This document shows, piece after piece, positions 1 through 7,211 of a DNA stretch of 18,395 nt. Source of the stretch: an uncultured Phycisphaerales bacterium (GTDB lineage: Bacteria; Planctomycetota; Phycisphaerae; UBA1845; CAIVHJ01); contig CAIVHJ010000167.1 of NCBI GenBank assembly GCA_903905665.1, positions 1-18,395 of the forward strand, in the 5' to 3' direction. Position 1 is the stretch's first letter, and each line of letters starts with the position of its first letter. Both the position numbers and the translations under genes were made by a program. The notes below the pieces were generated by a model that saw only the letters and a program-made list of their open reading frames with translations, was not told the origin of the DNA and searched no databases.

Positions 1-1
1 G

Positions 2-1690
2 CAGAAGAAAGATGAATGGTTGCTCAAAGCGCGTCAGCCGCTGATTACTTTGGCGCGACAGCGGCCGCAGTATCAAAACGAAATTTATCGCACCTTGTTC
101 GGTCTTTTGGGGTTTGTTTCTGATATTTCGCGGCTGGATTCGTTTGAGAAGAATGTCTATATGGCGGGACTTTTGCGACAGGCTGCCGAATTCAACGTAC
201 AAATCGCAAACTCGGAGCGCACCGGCGATCAAAAAGCGATCTCGCAATTGAGCGATCAGAAACAGGAATCGCTCCGTCGAGCCGCCGAAGTCGGGCAATC
301 GCTTCTGGACGAGCAAACAGCCATCGCCCGCGAACTTCGTCCGGAAGTCCTGTTCAATCTCGCCGCCTGCTATCACGAGCAAAAAAAAATCCTGGAAGCG
401 ATCCATTGTTTCAACCGACTGGTCGCCGAGTTCCCGACCTTTCAAAAAAGCGAAGGAGCATCCGCCGACGCCGTTCGCCTGGCTGAAGCGATGTATGATC
501 AAAGCAAACCGTCCGAACGGCCCAGCGTGAGGCCGGAACTGATGGAATCTCTTCGTCGATTGATCGAGAATTACGGTGAATCGACTTTGGCCAAAGAGCA
601 GCGATTTCGTTATGCGCGGGTGCAGGAGGAGGACGGACAGTTTCCCGAGGCGGTTCGACAATATGAGTTGGTCGGTTCGGATCATTCGAATTATCTACCG
701 GCGTTGTTTCGCGCCGCCCAGTGCAATCTGCTTTTGCTGCGATCCATGCCCACATCAGGTTCCGATCGCAAAACGATCAATGCTCAGGCCGAAAAGACTC
801 AAACCTCCGCCGAGTATTTCCGAAAAATTCTGGGCGAACCGCCTGATGAGAACATGACCCGCCTTCTGGCCGAGTCTTACCTGATTTCCGCAGAGTCCTG
901 CATGTTGTCGCCGACTCCGTATCCCGAAAGCGCCGTTCGAATTCTTGCTGATTTCGACCGGCGGTTTTCCACCCAGACGGATTTGGTCGGACGCGCGATG
1001 CGAATTCGCATTCTGTGTTTCCAAACTCAGGGAAAACTCGATGAAGCCGCACGCATTATTCCCGATTACATTCAACGCGATCCCCATAATGCCGGGCCCA
1101 CCTTGCAGGGACTTCTTCGGACTTTCAACGACGAGATTGACGCGGCGATGGAGGACGGTCGGGACGACGAAGCGCTCGCCAAGGCGCGCGATGCGCAGCT
1201 CGTCGCCAAGTCTCTTTACGATTGGTCTGAATCCGAAACTTCCAACATGGACGAATCGACGCGTTGGGCTTTGCGCCTCGAATTCGGCGAAACTTTGCTC
1301 AAAGCTCACCTCGCCGAACAGGCCTTGCCGGTTCTTCAACAGATTATCGATGCGGATCGCGCGAAAAATCCGGACGGCCGGCCCACCAACGCCCGTGCGA
1401 TCTATGCTCTCGGTGAAGCCCTATTCCAGCTGGCTCGATATGAAGACGCCGTTGGGTATTTCAACCGGATTTTCAGCGAATTGCCCGAAAACACCGACTT
1501 GTGGTGGTGGGGACTTCTTCGTGAGGTTCGTTGTCGGATGGAATTGGGTGAAGATCCGAATCTCCTGTTCGACGCACTTGTTCAAAAACGTGTCTTTTTC
1601 CCGACGATTTCCGGCAAACGTCTCAACCGGGAATATGATCAACTGAAATCGGCGCTTGAGACAAAAAGGCACCAAGCCCGTCAGCCGTGA
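2..1690 (+). CDS. TPR-repeat protein, 3' part (5' end outside window)
   Basis: The reading frame is open from the window edge (codons from base 2, beginning QKKDEW) to TGA at 1688-1690. The gene is therefore cut by the window, and the TTG at base 20 is not a convincing start. About 560 residues are visible. They form helical repeats of tetratricopeptide type, for example FNLAACYHEQKKILEAIHCF, ALFRAAQCNLLLL and IYALGEALFQLARYEDAVGYF, so this is a protein-interaction scaffold. No catalytic motif or membrane segment is visible in this part; a signal peptide or anchor could lie upstream. The stop overlaps the GTG of miaB (GTGA), so the two are probably co-transcribed and may be translationally coupled, although no functional link to tRNA modification is evident. 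Such large TPR proteins are common in planctomycetes. Function unknown. Confidence 0.85.
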   Translation, partial: QKKDEWLLKARQPLITLARQRPQYQNEIYRTLFGLLGFVSDISRLDSFEKNVYMAGLLRQAAEFNVQIANSERTGDQKAISQLSDQKQESLRRAAEVGQSLLDEQTAIARELRPEVLFNLAACYHEQKKILEAIHCFNRLVAEFPTFQKSEGASADAVRLAEAMYDQSKPSERPSVRPELMESLRRLIENYGESTLAKEQRFRYARVQEEDGQFPEAVRQYELVGSDHSNYLPALFRAAQCNLLLLRSMPTSGSDRKTINAQAEKTQTSAEYFRKILGEPPDENMTRLLAESYLISAESCMLSPTPYPESAVRILADFDRRFSTQTDLVGRAMRIRILCFQTQGKLDEAARIIPDYIQRDPHNAGPTLQGLLRTFNDEIDAAMEDGRDDEALAKARDAQLVAKSLYDWSESETSNMDESTRWALRLEFGETLLKAHLAEQALPVLQQIIDADRAKNPDGRPTNARAIYALGEALFQLARYEDAVGYFNRIFSELPENTDLWWWGLLREVRCRMELGEDPNLLFDALVQKRVFFPTISGKRLNREYDQLKSALETKRHQARQP

Positions 1691-3174
1691 CCCCCATGCT
1701 CACCCCAAAGACTTTTTATCTCGATACGATGGGTTGTCAAATGAACGTGCTCGACAGCGAACTCGTTTCGGGCATGTTGTGTTCCTGCGGTTATGAAGCG
1801 GTTCGGGACATTCAATCGGCGGATATCGTGCTGGTCAACACGTGCAGTGTGCGCGATCATGCCGAGGAAAAAGCCTATTCCCGGCTGGGCCAACTCAAGT
1901 CGATCAAATCCCGGCGTCCTCGGTTGATCGTCGGGGTCATCGGTTGCATGGCGCAGCGGGACCCGAAAGGAATTTTGGCCAAAGCCGACCATGTTGATTT
2001 GTTGTGTGGACCGTCGCAACTCGATCATATCCCCGCGATGCTCGACGAGGTGGCAGCGGGACGGTCACCTGTCATTTCGGTTTCGTCGGAACAATCCCGC
2101 CTTCTGGATCCCGCCCGGCGGTCGCTGGAAGCCCTCGATTCGCTTGAGGAACTCGATCGATCCCGAATCCCGCTGCCGGGTCAATCGGTGTTGCAACGCT
2201 ACGTTCGCGTCCAGCGCGGTTGCGATCAATTCTGCACGTTTTGCGTCGTACCGTTTACTCGCGGTCCCGAACGAAGTCGAGACCCCCGTCGTATCGTTGA
2301 AGAAGCGAAGATTCTGGCGGATCGGGGGGCCAAGGAAATCACGCTGCTGGGTCAGACGGTCAACAGTTATTCGTATCTGGAAATGGGTCGTCGGACAGGA
2401 CTGGCGGATTTGTTGGCGCGGATCAACGATGTTTCGGGCGTCGAACGAATCCGATTCGTCACCAGTTATCCGGGAGACTTCAGCGACAACCTCTTTTATG
2501 CCATGTGCGATTTGCCGAAAGTCTGCGAGTATCTTCACATCCCCGCCCAGAGCGGCTCCAACGAGGTTTTGAAACGGATGCGACGGGACTATTCCGTTGA
2601 ATCGTACATCGACCTGATGCATCGGGCGCGCGAGATCGTTCCGGAAATTCAACTGGCAGGCGATTTCATCGTCGGTTTTTGCGGTGAAATTGAGGATGAT
2701 TTTGAGCGGACCGTAGCACTCGTGGAAACCGTGCGTTACAAAAACATTTTCTGTTTCAAGTATTCCCCTCGGCCGGGGACTGCCGCCGATCGACATCAGG
2801 CCGACGACGTACCGACGGCGGTCAAGCGTCGCCGGAATTCTCAGTTGCTCAAAGTGCAGGAACAAATCGCCGCACGGGAGAATCAGCGGATGATCGGTCG
2901 ATCCGTTGAGGTGCTGGTCGAGGGCTACAGCAAGGCCGCCGTCAAGGCTCAGCAGGCCGAACAATCCCGCGGGCATGAAGTCGGGTGGCGACGATCAGAC
3001 CAGCTGGTCGGGCGAACACGAGGGGATCACATCGTCGTATTCAACGGAGATCGGTCGTTGATCGGACGGTTGATTGGGGTGCGTGTGGTCTCGGCTACGG
3101 CTCTGACGCTTCATGCGGTTCCGGACGCGGCGATCGAGCACGGTACAACAGCAGCGAGCACACCACAACGGTAA
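1687..3174 (+). CDS. miaB: tRNA-2-methylthio-N6-dimethylallyladenosine synthase MiaB
   Basis: Radical-SAM methylthiotransferase that converts i6A37 to ms2i6A37 in tRNAs reading UNN codons. The N-terminal UPF0004 domain has the three cysteines of the auxiliary 4Fe-4S cluster: C17 (DTMGCQMN), C53 (NTCSVR) and C87 (GCMAQR). The radical-SAM CxxxCxxC is C179/C183/C186 in GCDQFCTFCVVPFTRGPERS. The C-terminal TRAM domain spans about residues 397-474 and ends in SATALTLHA. The frame starts with GTG overlapping the upstream TGA; an in-frame ATG at 1696 is equally possible, and neither has a strong Shine-Dalgarno. At 495 residues it is somewhat longer than usual because of an insertion in TRAM and a tail of about 17 residues. 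The tail overlaps the convergent ftsB-like gene by 80 bp. The usual FPGET motif reads FCGEI here. MiaB is preferred over MtaB or RimO because of the MGCQMN and NTCSVR signatures. Confidence 0.95.
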   Translation: MTPMLTPKTFYLDTMGCQMNVLDSELVSGMLCSCGYEAVRDIQSADIVLVNTCSVRDHAEEKAYSRLGQLKSIKSRRPRLIVGVIGCMAQRDPKGILAKADHVDLLCGPSQLDHIPAMLDEVAAGRSPVISVSSEQSRLLDPARRSLEALDSLEELDRSRIPLPGQSVLQRYVRVQRGCDQFCTFCVVPFTRGPERSRDPRRIVEEAKILADRGAKEITLLGQTVNSYSYLEMGRRTGLADLLARINDVSGVERIRFVTSYPGDFSDNLFYAMCDLPKVCEYLHIPAQSGSNEVLKRMRRDYSVESYIDLMHRAREIVPEIQLAGDFIVGFCGEIEDDFERTVALVETVRYKNIFCFKYSPRPGTAADRHQADDVPTAVKRRRNSQLLKVQEQIAARENQRMIGRSVEVLVEGYSKAAVKAQQAEQSRGHEVGWRRSDQLVGRTRGDHIVVFNGDRSLIGRLIGVRVVSATALTLHAVPDAAIEHGTTAASTPQR

Positions 3175-3622
3175 ACGACATCAGCAGAATGAGCGAACGG
3201 TTCCGGGAATCCTGATACAACGCCGCCCATTGATGGGGATAAATTCTGTCCATCCACACCGGCAATGACGTGCCCGAAGAGGCGACGGGGTGTGATGCGA
3301 CGGCCGATTGCGACGATCCGGCGGCCGAGGAATGAACGTACCAAAGCGCTCCCGGCGAGCGATAACCCAGTTCTCGTTGAGCCAGGCGAGCGTTCAACAA
3401 TGGATCCCGGCGAAGCGCTTCGTTGTAATCTTTCTGCCGGGTCAACTGGTCTTTCAGGTCGTCCACTCGCTGCTGCGCCTGAGTCTCGATTTTCCGAAGT
3501 TCGCGCAGGTCATCCATCGGGGGAACCAGCAGACAGGGAACGGCAACGGCGAGCGCCATGCCGGACAACAGCCAGAACATGACGGTGTGCGACAGCGGTT
3601 GATGCGTCCCTGCATCCGACAT
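3095..3622 (-). CDS. FtsB/DivIC-like septum formation initiator candidate
   Basis: 175-residue membrane protein. TM1 is at about residues 13-33 (FWLLSGMALAVAVPCLLVP). A coiled coil follows at about 36-72 (LRELRKIETQAQQRVDDLKD), then the segment LNARLAQRELGYRSPGALWY. That segment resembles the family's E-x-x-AR-x-x-LG-x-x-x-x-GE-x-x-Y ending. FtsB/DivIC proteins join FtsL and FtsQ in the divisome. The position directly downstream of eno matches the eno-ftsB order known from several bacteria. Unlike canonical single-TM FtsB, a second hydrophobic segment appears at about 144-162 (LILLMSFTVVVCSLLLYR). The ATG start is preceded by GGGGAAAAATCG. Its 3' end overlaps miaB by 80 bp. The family call rests on pattern only; a generic coiled-coil membrane protein is the alternative. 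Confidence 0.7.
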   Translation of the reverse strand: MSDAGTHQPLSHTVMFWLLSGMALAVAVPCLLVPPMDDLRELRKIETQAQQRVDDLKDQLTRQKDYNEALRRDPLLNARLAQRELGYRSPGALWYVHSSAAGSSQSAVASHPVASSGTSLPVWMDRIYPHQWAALYQDSRNRSLILLMSFTVVVCSLLLYRARSPRPEPHEASEP

Positions 3623-3652
3623 CGATTTTTCCCCGATTTATCACACGAAAGC

Positions 3653-3675
3653 CGCCGGCCAAAAGCCGGTGCCAC
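3653..3675 (+). repeat. Dispersed hairpin repeat, copy 1
   Basis: CGCCGGC-CAAAA-GCCGGTG (3653-3671) forms a 7-bp stem with one G.T pair and is followed by CCAC. The same stem-loop plus CCAC/T tail recurs at 11090 and 11155 in the same orientation. It lies in the short gap between eno and the ftsB-like gene. On the minus transcript it would be an intergenic hairpin without a U-run. Confidence 0.55.
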
Positions 3676-3693
3676 AGCGACTAAGATGGTTTG

Positions 3694-4989
3694 CTATGGT
3701 TTGTTCCACAGCGAACCGCCGAACACCGCCCGATCTCCCAATTCCTTTTCGATTCGCAGCAGTTGATTGTATTTGGCGACGCGATCTGACCGACAGGCGC
3801 TGCCGGTCTTGATCTGACCGGCATTGGTCGCAACCGCGATATCGGCGATGATGCTGTCCTCGGTTTCCCCGCTGCGGTGCGAAATGACCGCCGTCCATCC
3901 GGCTCGCTTGGCCATTTCCACCGCCGCAAACGTTTCCGTCAGCGTTCCGATCTGATTGACCTTGATCAAAATCGAGTTGGCGCATTTTTCGCGAATTCCC
4001 CGCGCCAGTCGCGTCGTGCTCGTGACAAACACGTCGTCCCCCACGAGTTGAATCCGCTCGCCCATCGTCTGATTCATCAATTTCCACGCGTCCCAGTCGT
4101 CTTCCGCCAACCCGTCTTCGATGGACCGGATCGGATATTTGTCCGCCCATCCCTGCCAGAATTTGACCATTTCGGCCCCCGATAGTTTGCGATTGGGGTC
4201 GGACTTGAAAAATGAATATTTTCCGCTGGACTTGTCCCACAATTCGCTTGCGGCAGGGTCCAGTGCAATGAACACGTCCTTGCCGAGTTTATATCCTGCC
4301 GCCGCCACCGCCTCGGCCAGGCACTCCGGCGCTTCATCATTGCTTTTCAGGTTCGGCGCGAACCCGCCTTCGTCTCCCACCGAGGTATTGTATCCCTTTT
4401 TCTTCAGCACGTTTTTGAGGTGGTGGAAACATTCCACACCCATCCGCAGGGCTTCGGAAAAATTCTTTGCGCCCCACGGCTGAATCATGAACTCCTGAAA
4501 ATCCACATTGTTGTCGGCGTGTTTCCCGCCGTTCAGTATGTTCATCATCGGTACCGGCAACACATGAGCGGACGCTCCGCCCAGATATCGGTATAACGGC
4601 AAACCGCACGCCGCCGCGGCGGCTTTCGCGGCGGCCATCGACACCGCGAGAATTGCGTTCGCGCCGAGTCGGCCTTTGTTCGGCGTGCCGTCCAGCTCGA
4701 TCATGGTCTGGTCGATCTCCTCCTGATCCAGCGCATCCAGTCCCATAACGGCTTCGTAGATTTCCGTGTTGATATGCTCGACGGCCTTGAGCACCCCTTT
4801 CCCGAGGTAGCGAGTCTTGTCGCCGTCGCGAAGTTCGACGGCTTCGTGTTCACCCGTCGATGCCCCCGATGGAACCGCAGCCGTCCCGCAGCTTCCGTCT
4901 TCCAGTACGACAGCGGCTTCAACGGTCGGGTTGCCTCTTGAATCCAGAATTTCCAAACCTTCGATATGCATGATGGACGTGGATGACAT
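3694..4989 (-). CDS. eno: Enolase (phosphopyruvate hydratase)
   Basis: Interconverts 2-phosphoglycerate and phosphoenolpyruvate in glycolysis and gluconeogenesis; cytosolic and Mg-dependent. The sequence shows EILDSRGNPTVEA at the N-terminus, LNGGKHADNNVDFQEF, SVGDEGGFAPNL (catalytic Glu region), ALDPAASE and SIEDGLAEDDWDAW (metal ligands). It continues with QLVGDDVFVTS, IKVNQIGTLTE (catalytic Lys) and the substrate loop ISHRSGETED, then ends near KTGSACRSDRVAKYNQLLRI. Chosen start: ATG at 4989 (MSSTS), which has GAGGAG five bases upstream. The frame also contains an ATG at 5007, but that one lacks a ribosome site. The length of 431 residues is normal. It is the first gene of a minus unit with the ftsB-like gene downstream. 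A strong promoter lies about 100 bp upstream. Confidence 0.98.
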   Translation of the reverse strand: MSSTSIMHIEGLEILDSRGNPTVEAAVVLEDGSCGTAAVPSGASTGEHEAVELRDGDKTRYLGKGVLKAVEHINTEIYEAVMGLDALDQEEIDQTMIELDGTPNKGRLGANAILAVSMAAAKAAAAACGLPLYRYLGGASAHVLPVPMMNILNGGKHADNNVDFQEFMIQPWGAKNFSEALRMGVECFHHLKNVLKKKGYNTSVGDEGGFAPNLKSNDEAPECLAEAVAAAGYKLGKDVFIALDPAASELWDKSSGKYSFFKSDPNRKLSGAEMVKFWQGWADKYPIRSIEDGLAEDDWDAWKLMNQTMGERIQLVGDDVFVTSTTRLARGIREKCANSILIKVNQIGTLTETFAAVEMAKRAGWTAVISHRSGETEDSIIADIAVATNAGQIKTGSACRSDRVAKYNQLLRIEKELGDRAVFGGSLWNKP

Positions 4990-5064
4990 AAGGACTCCTC
5001 TTTTCATTTATTATCGACGGCGATTGCGTCCGTCCTCGAACTTCATCTCCTGTGAACTTCATGT

Positions 5065-5083
5065 CTTTCGGTGATCCCGAAAG
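5065..5083 (-). promoter_or_regulatory. Hairpin at 5' end of eno leader
   Basis: CTTTCGG-TGATC-CCGAAAG is a perfect 7-bp stem with a 5-base loop. It starts about 6 bases downstream of the transcription start expected from the TTGATG/TATATT promoter. Such 5'-terminal stems are known to stabilise mRNAs (the ompA-type effect). The role here is inferred. Confidence 0.45.
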
Positions 5084-5095
5084 CCTTCGTGCATC

Positions 5096-5123
5096 AATAT
5101 AAGGGCGTCAGTTAGAACATCAA
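5096..5123 (-). promoter_or_regulatory. sigma70-like promoter of eno
   Basis: On the minus strand, TTGATG (5118-5123) and TATATT (5096-5101) are separated by 16 bases. The expected start is near 5089, giving a leader of about 100 nt before the eno ATG at 4989. The match and spacing are good, and the gene is expected to be highly expressed. Confidence 0.55.
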
Positions 5124-5297
5124 GTCGTTGGTGCGGCTTCCACGGGTAGTTTTTTTCGTGGACACAATCTCTTATCGCTCTGGGTACGTTAATGTTGCGT
5201 TGTTTTCGCGGGATAAAAATAATTCATGTCTCCCTACGAATCCCATAGCATGAGGTGGCATTTATTTCATCGGAGTTCCCATTCAGGAGATTACGAA

Positions 5298-5918
5298 ATG
5301 GCCGGGACAAGCACCACCATCGTACAAAAAAGAATGTCGTTTTTGGCTTCGCTGGTCTGGGGAATCTGCTCATTGGCGGCGACCATTGTGGTCTGCAGTT
5401 CAGCCGTGGTCGCCTATACGCTGAACATCGCCGATCGAAAAAGCGACAGTCTGATCGGATTCGTCTCGAATCTGACCAACAACATTCCCGAACTCGCACG
5501 TTCGCTCCCGCCGTTGCTTTCGGATGCGGTCAACAGCGAACGCTCGTCGGGGTATCTCCCACAACTTAAAATCGAACATCAACTCGTCCAGAATCCGCAG
5601 CGCGAAGGATTCCTTCAGCCGATGATCACCGTCGAGAATACCGGTACGCGCGTCGTGGCGTTGCTGGCGATGCACGTCGTGCTGACGGACGCACAGGAAC
5701 ACTGGATCGCCAACGAAGAAACGGTTTACGCCGCTACGCCTTTTGCCGCCGAGGACGACATGCGCGGACCCATCCTTCCGTCTTCCAAACGAAATTTTGC
5801 GCTGCCGTGGATCAAGCGAACCGGCGAGTTGCGGATGGAGATCGAAATAACCGACATTCGCCTCTGTCCAACAACTGCGGATGTGAACGACATTGCCAAA
5901 GGCTCCAGTCAATCGTGA
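5298..5918 (+). CDS. Hypothetical protein with N-terminal membrane anchor
   Basis: 206 residues from ATG 5298 (MAGTSTTIVQKRM). This ATG has CAGGAG eight bases upstream and is preferred to the ATG at 5226, which lacks a ribosome site. One hydrophobic segment at about residues 15-41 (LVWGICSLAATIVVCSSAVV) follows a KR pair, predicting N-in topology with an exported C-terminal domain. That domain is short, with beta-strand-like stretches such as QPMITVENTGTRVVALLAMH and ELRMEIEITDIRL. No catalytic motif was recognised and no family is known to me. It diverges from eno and converges on the LysM gene, overlapping it by 10 bp. The protein looks like a real lineage-restricted gene because the ribosome site, TM segment and sensible composition agree. 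Confidence 0.7.
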   Translation: MAGTSTTIVQKRMSFLASLVWGICSLAATIVVCSSAVVAYTLNIADRKSDSLIGFVSNLTNNIPELARSLPPLLSDAVNSERSSGYLPQLKIEHQLVQNPQREGFLQPMITVENTGTRVVALLAMHVVLTDAQEHWIANEETVYAATPFAAEDDMRGPILPSSKRNFALPWIKRTGELRMEIEITDIRLCPTTADVNDIAKGSSQS

Positions 5919-6415
5919 GCCGGCTTCACGGGTATCTTGAGAATCTGCCCCGGTTTCAGTCGTGACGGATCGTTCCCAAGCACGTCTTTGTTGATCGCAT
6001 AAATCTCCTGCCAGCGGTTTCCTGCCCCCAATCGGCGCTGCGCAATGTCAAAAAGACGATCTCCCGGCTGGACGACGTACTCGTCATAATCATGCCGGGT
6101 TGCCGTTGGGGCGGTTTTTTCCGGCTTCGCGGTTGGTAATTGGGCGGGCTCGGTGGGGGCATTGACCGGAGGGTTCACCTGGGGCGAAAGAACTGTTGAT
6201 CGGTGCTCCAAAGCAGGCGTGGTGGGGTTTTGTATTTTTGGATCGTTCAGAAACTTGCTCAGCGTCCGCTGGTTTTCAACCTGAACGCTTTTGGACAAAT
6301 CCATCAGGACGATATCCTCTCGGCGCGACCCGTCAAAATAATAAACACTCACGACCAAAAAAATGGCCCCCAGCGCCAAGGCAATCTTCAAATCGGTTCC
6401 CACCATCATCGACAT
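5909..6415 (-). CDS. Membrane-anchored LysM-domain protein
   Basis: N-terminal transmembrane segment LKIALALGAIFLVVSVYYF followed by GSRRED, a Pro/Thr-rich linker, and one C-terminal LysM domain. LysM begins YVVQPGDRLFDIAQRRLG, continues WQEIYAINKDVL and closes with LKPGQILKIP. LysM binds peptidoglycan or related N-acetylglucosamine polymers, so the protein probably tethers the inner membrane to the cell wall or organises a periplasmic complex. Chosen start: ATG 6415 (MSMMVGTDLK), with GGGG five bases upstream and the TM beginning shortly after. A GTG at 6472 would add 19 residues and cannot be excluded. The 3' end overlaps the convergent hypothetical gene by 10 bp. The nuclease-like gene lies upstream on the same strand, with a gap of about 50-110 bp, and may share a transcript. 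Confidence 0.85.
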   Translation of the reverse strand: MSMMVGTDLKIALALGAIFLVVSVYYFDGSRREDIVLMDLSKSVQVENQRTLSKFLNDPKIQNPTTPALEHRSTVLSPQVNPPVNAPTEPAQLPTAKPEKTAPTATRHDYDEYVVQPGDRLFDIAQRRLGAGNRWQEIYAINKDVLGNDPSRLKPGQILKIPVKPAHD

Positions 6416-6524
6416 AATCCCCAACACGGCGACGTACGGATATGACTCGCCTCTTTCACCGTGGATATCCACCTCGGTCCCGTGTGTACTATTGTCTGCC
6501 GTTCATCCCGTTTTTTCAAATCGT

Positions 6525-7022
6525 TCAAATGGCCTTGGCCCGCTCACGAAATGCTCTGGCTGGTACGGTGACCGTATTCCATTTCGGCGATCGTCCCACG
6601 CTCAAGGCGCCGTAATCCGCCACCGTGATGGGGATGAAAGCGTAATATTCACTCCGGAAAAAATGCAGGGAATCAAATGGACAACCAACAAGGGATCGGG
6701 TGATCCAATATGCGAAAACGAAAACCGCCTGAAATTGCTCTCCAAAGACTTGCTGCCATTCGTGCAGATCGTGGAGGTCTTCCTGCATCACCCAGTTTTC
6801 CCAGTACCGACGTGAACCAGAAATGTCGTATGGAAACTTGCGTCCCTTGACGTCCACCAGCCAATTCGGACCATTCTGGCGATAAACCAGAAAATCGAAC
6901 GATTTCACACGACTTCCCGAAAAAATGGCCTTCTTGGCTTCGTCCACGGCGATATAGGGGGTTCCCTCGGATCGAAGGTAATCCTCAAACGCCGCCTCAT
7001 AATGAACGTACCGCCTCGCCAT
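6525..7022 (-). CDS. Conserved hypothetical, PD-(D/E)XK nuclease-like motif
   Basis: 165 residues. ATG 7022 has AAGGGA six bases upstream. The N-terminus RYVHYEAAFEDYLRSEGTPY looks like a helix with conserved acidic residues. It is followed by SFDFLVYRQNGPNWLVDVKG, in which D43, D57 and K59 fit the D-x(n)-(D/E)-x-K core of the PD-(D/E)XK nuclease fold, with E12 as a possible further ligand. A basic/aromatic patch follows (SGSRRYWENWV), and the C-terminal third is YYAFIPITVADYGALS. There is no methyltransferase, helicase or transposase next to it, so it is not recognisable as a restriction or mobile-element enzyme. I have the impression of similar proteins in planctomycetes but cannot name a family. 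Nuclease activity is inference from the motif only. Confidence 0.75.
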   Translation of the reverse strand: MARRYVHYEAAFEDYLRSEGTPYIAVDEAKKAIFSGSRVKSFDFLVYRQNGPNWLVDVKGRKFPYDISGSRRYWENWVMQEDLHDLHEWQQVFGEQFQAVFVFAYWITRSLVGCPFDSLHFFRSEYYAFIPITVADYGALSVGRSPKWNTVTVPARAFRERAKAI

Positions 7023-7103
7023 CGCAATCCCTTGCCCTTCTTGCTCCGTATGTTCAGGAGTGATAGGTCCAAGTATTCAATCAACCCAGTTTTCTGTCTT
7101 CTG

Positions 7104-7159
7104 AAACTCCTAAACTCTTCAACTCCCCAACTCCTTAACTCTCAAACTCTTAAACTCGC
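7104..7159. repeat. Degenerate ~8-bp tandem repeat (AAACTCYY)
   Basis: Seven consecutive units of 7-9 bases: AAACTCCT, AAACTCTTC, AACTCCCC, AACTCCTT, AACTCTC, AAACTCTT, AAACTCGC. The core AACTC is invariant while the 2-4 bases between cores vary. The tract lies in the 189-bp gap between the nuclease-like gene and hisS. It is pyrimidine-rich and has no coding frame. Confidence 0.8.
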
Positions 7160-7211
7160 TTTCTTCCTCGGTCAAGACCCGCAGAACAGGAACCCCGTGT
7201 TTTGGTGACTT

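Larger units (their letters stand above)
4990..5297. other. Divergent intergenic region between eno and the 5298 gene
   Basis: 308 bases without a convincing gene. The eno side holds a sigma70-like promoter (5096-5123), a leader hairpin (5065-5083) and the GAGGAG ribosome site (about 4995-5000). The plus side has an A/T-rich stretch around 5211-5225 (GGATAAAAATAATTC), which may carry the promoter of the plus gene, but no hexamer pair is convincing. The in-frame codons from 5226 to 5297 look like untranslated leader, because the good ribosome site precedes ATG 5298. Confidence 0.6.

Noticed and set aside
2065..2976. Open frame on minus (about 303 codons) inside miaB
   Set aside because: It covers the miaB radical-SAM core on the opposite strand, and its composition is a codon mirror of miaB.
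7104..7159. CRISPR-like array
   Set aside because: Units are about 8 bases with 2-4 variable bases, far too short for repeats and spacers, and no cas gene is near.
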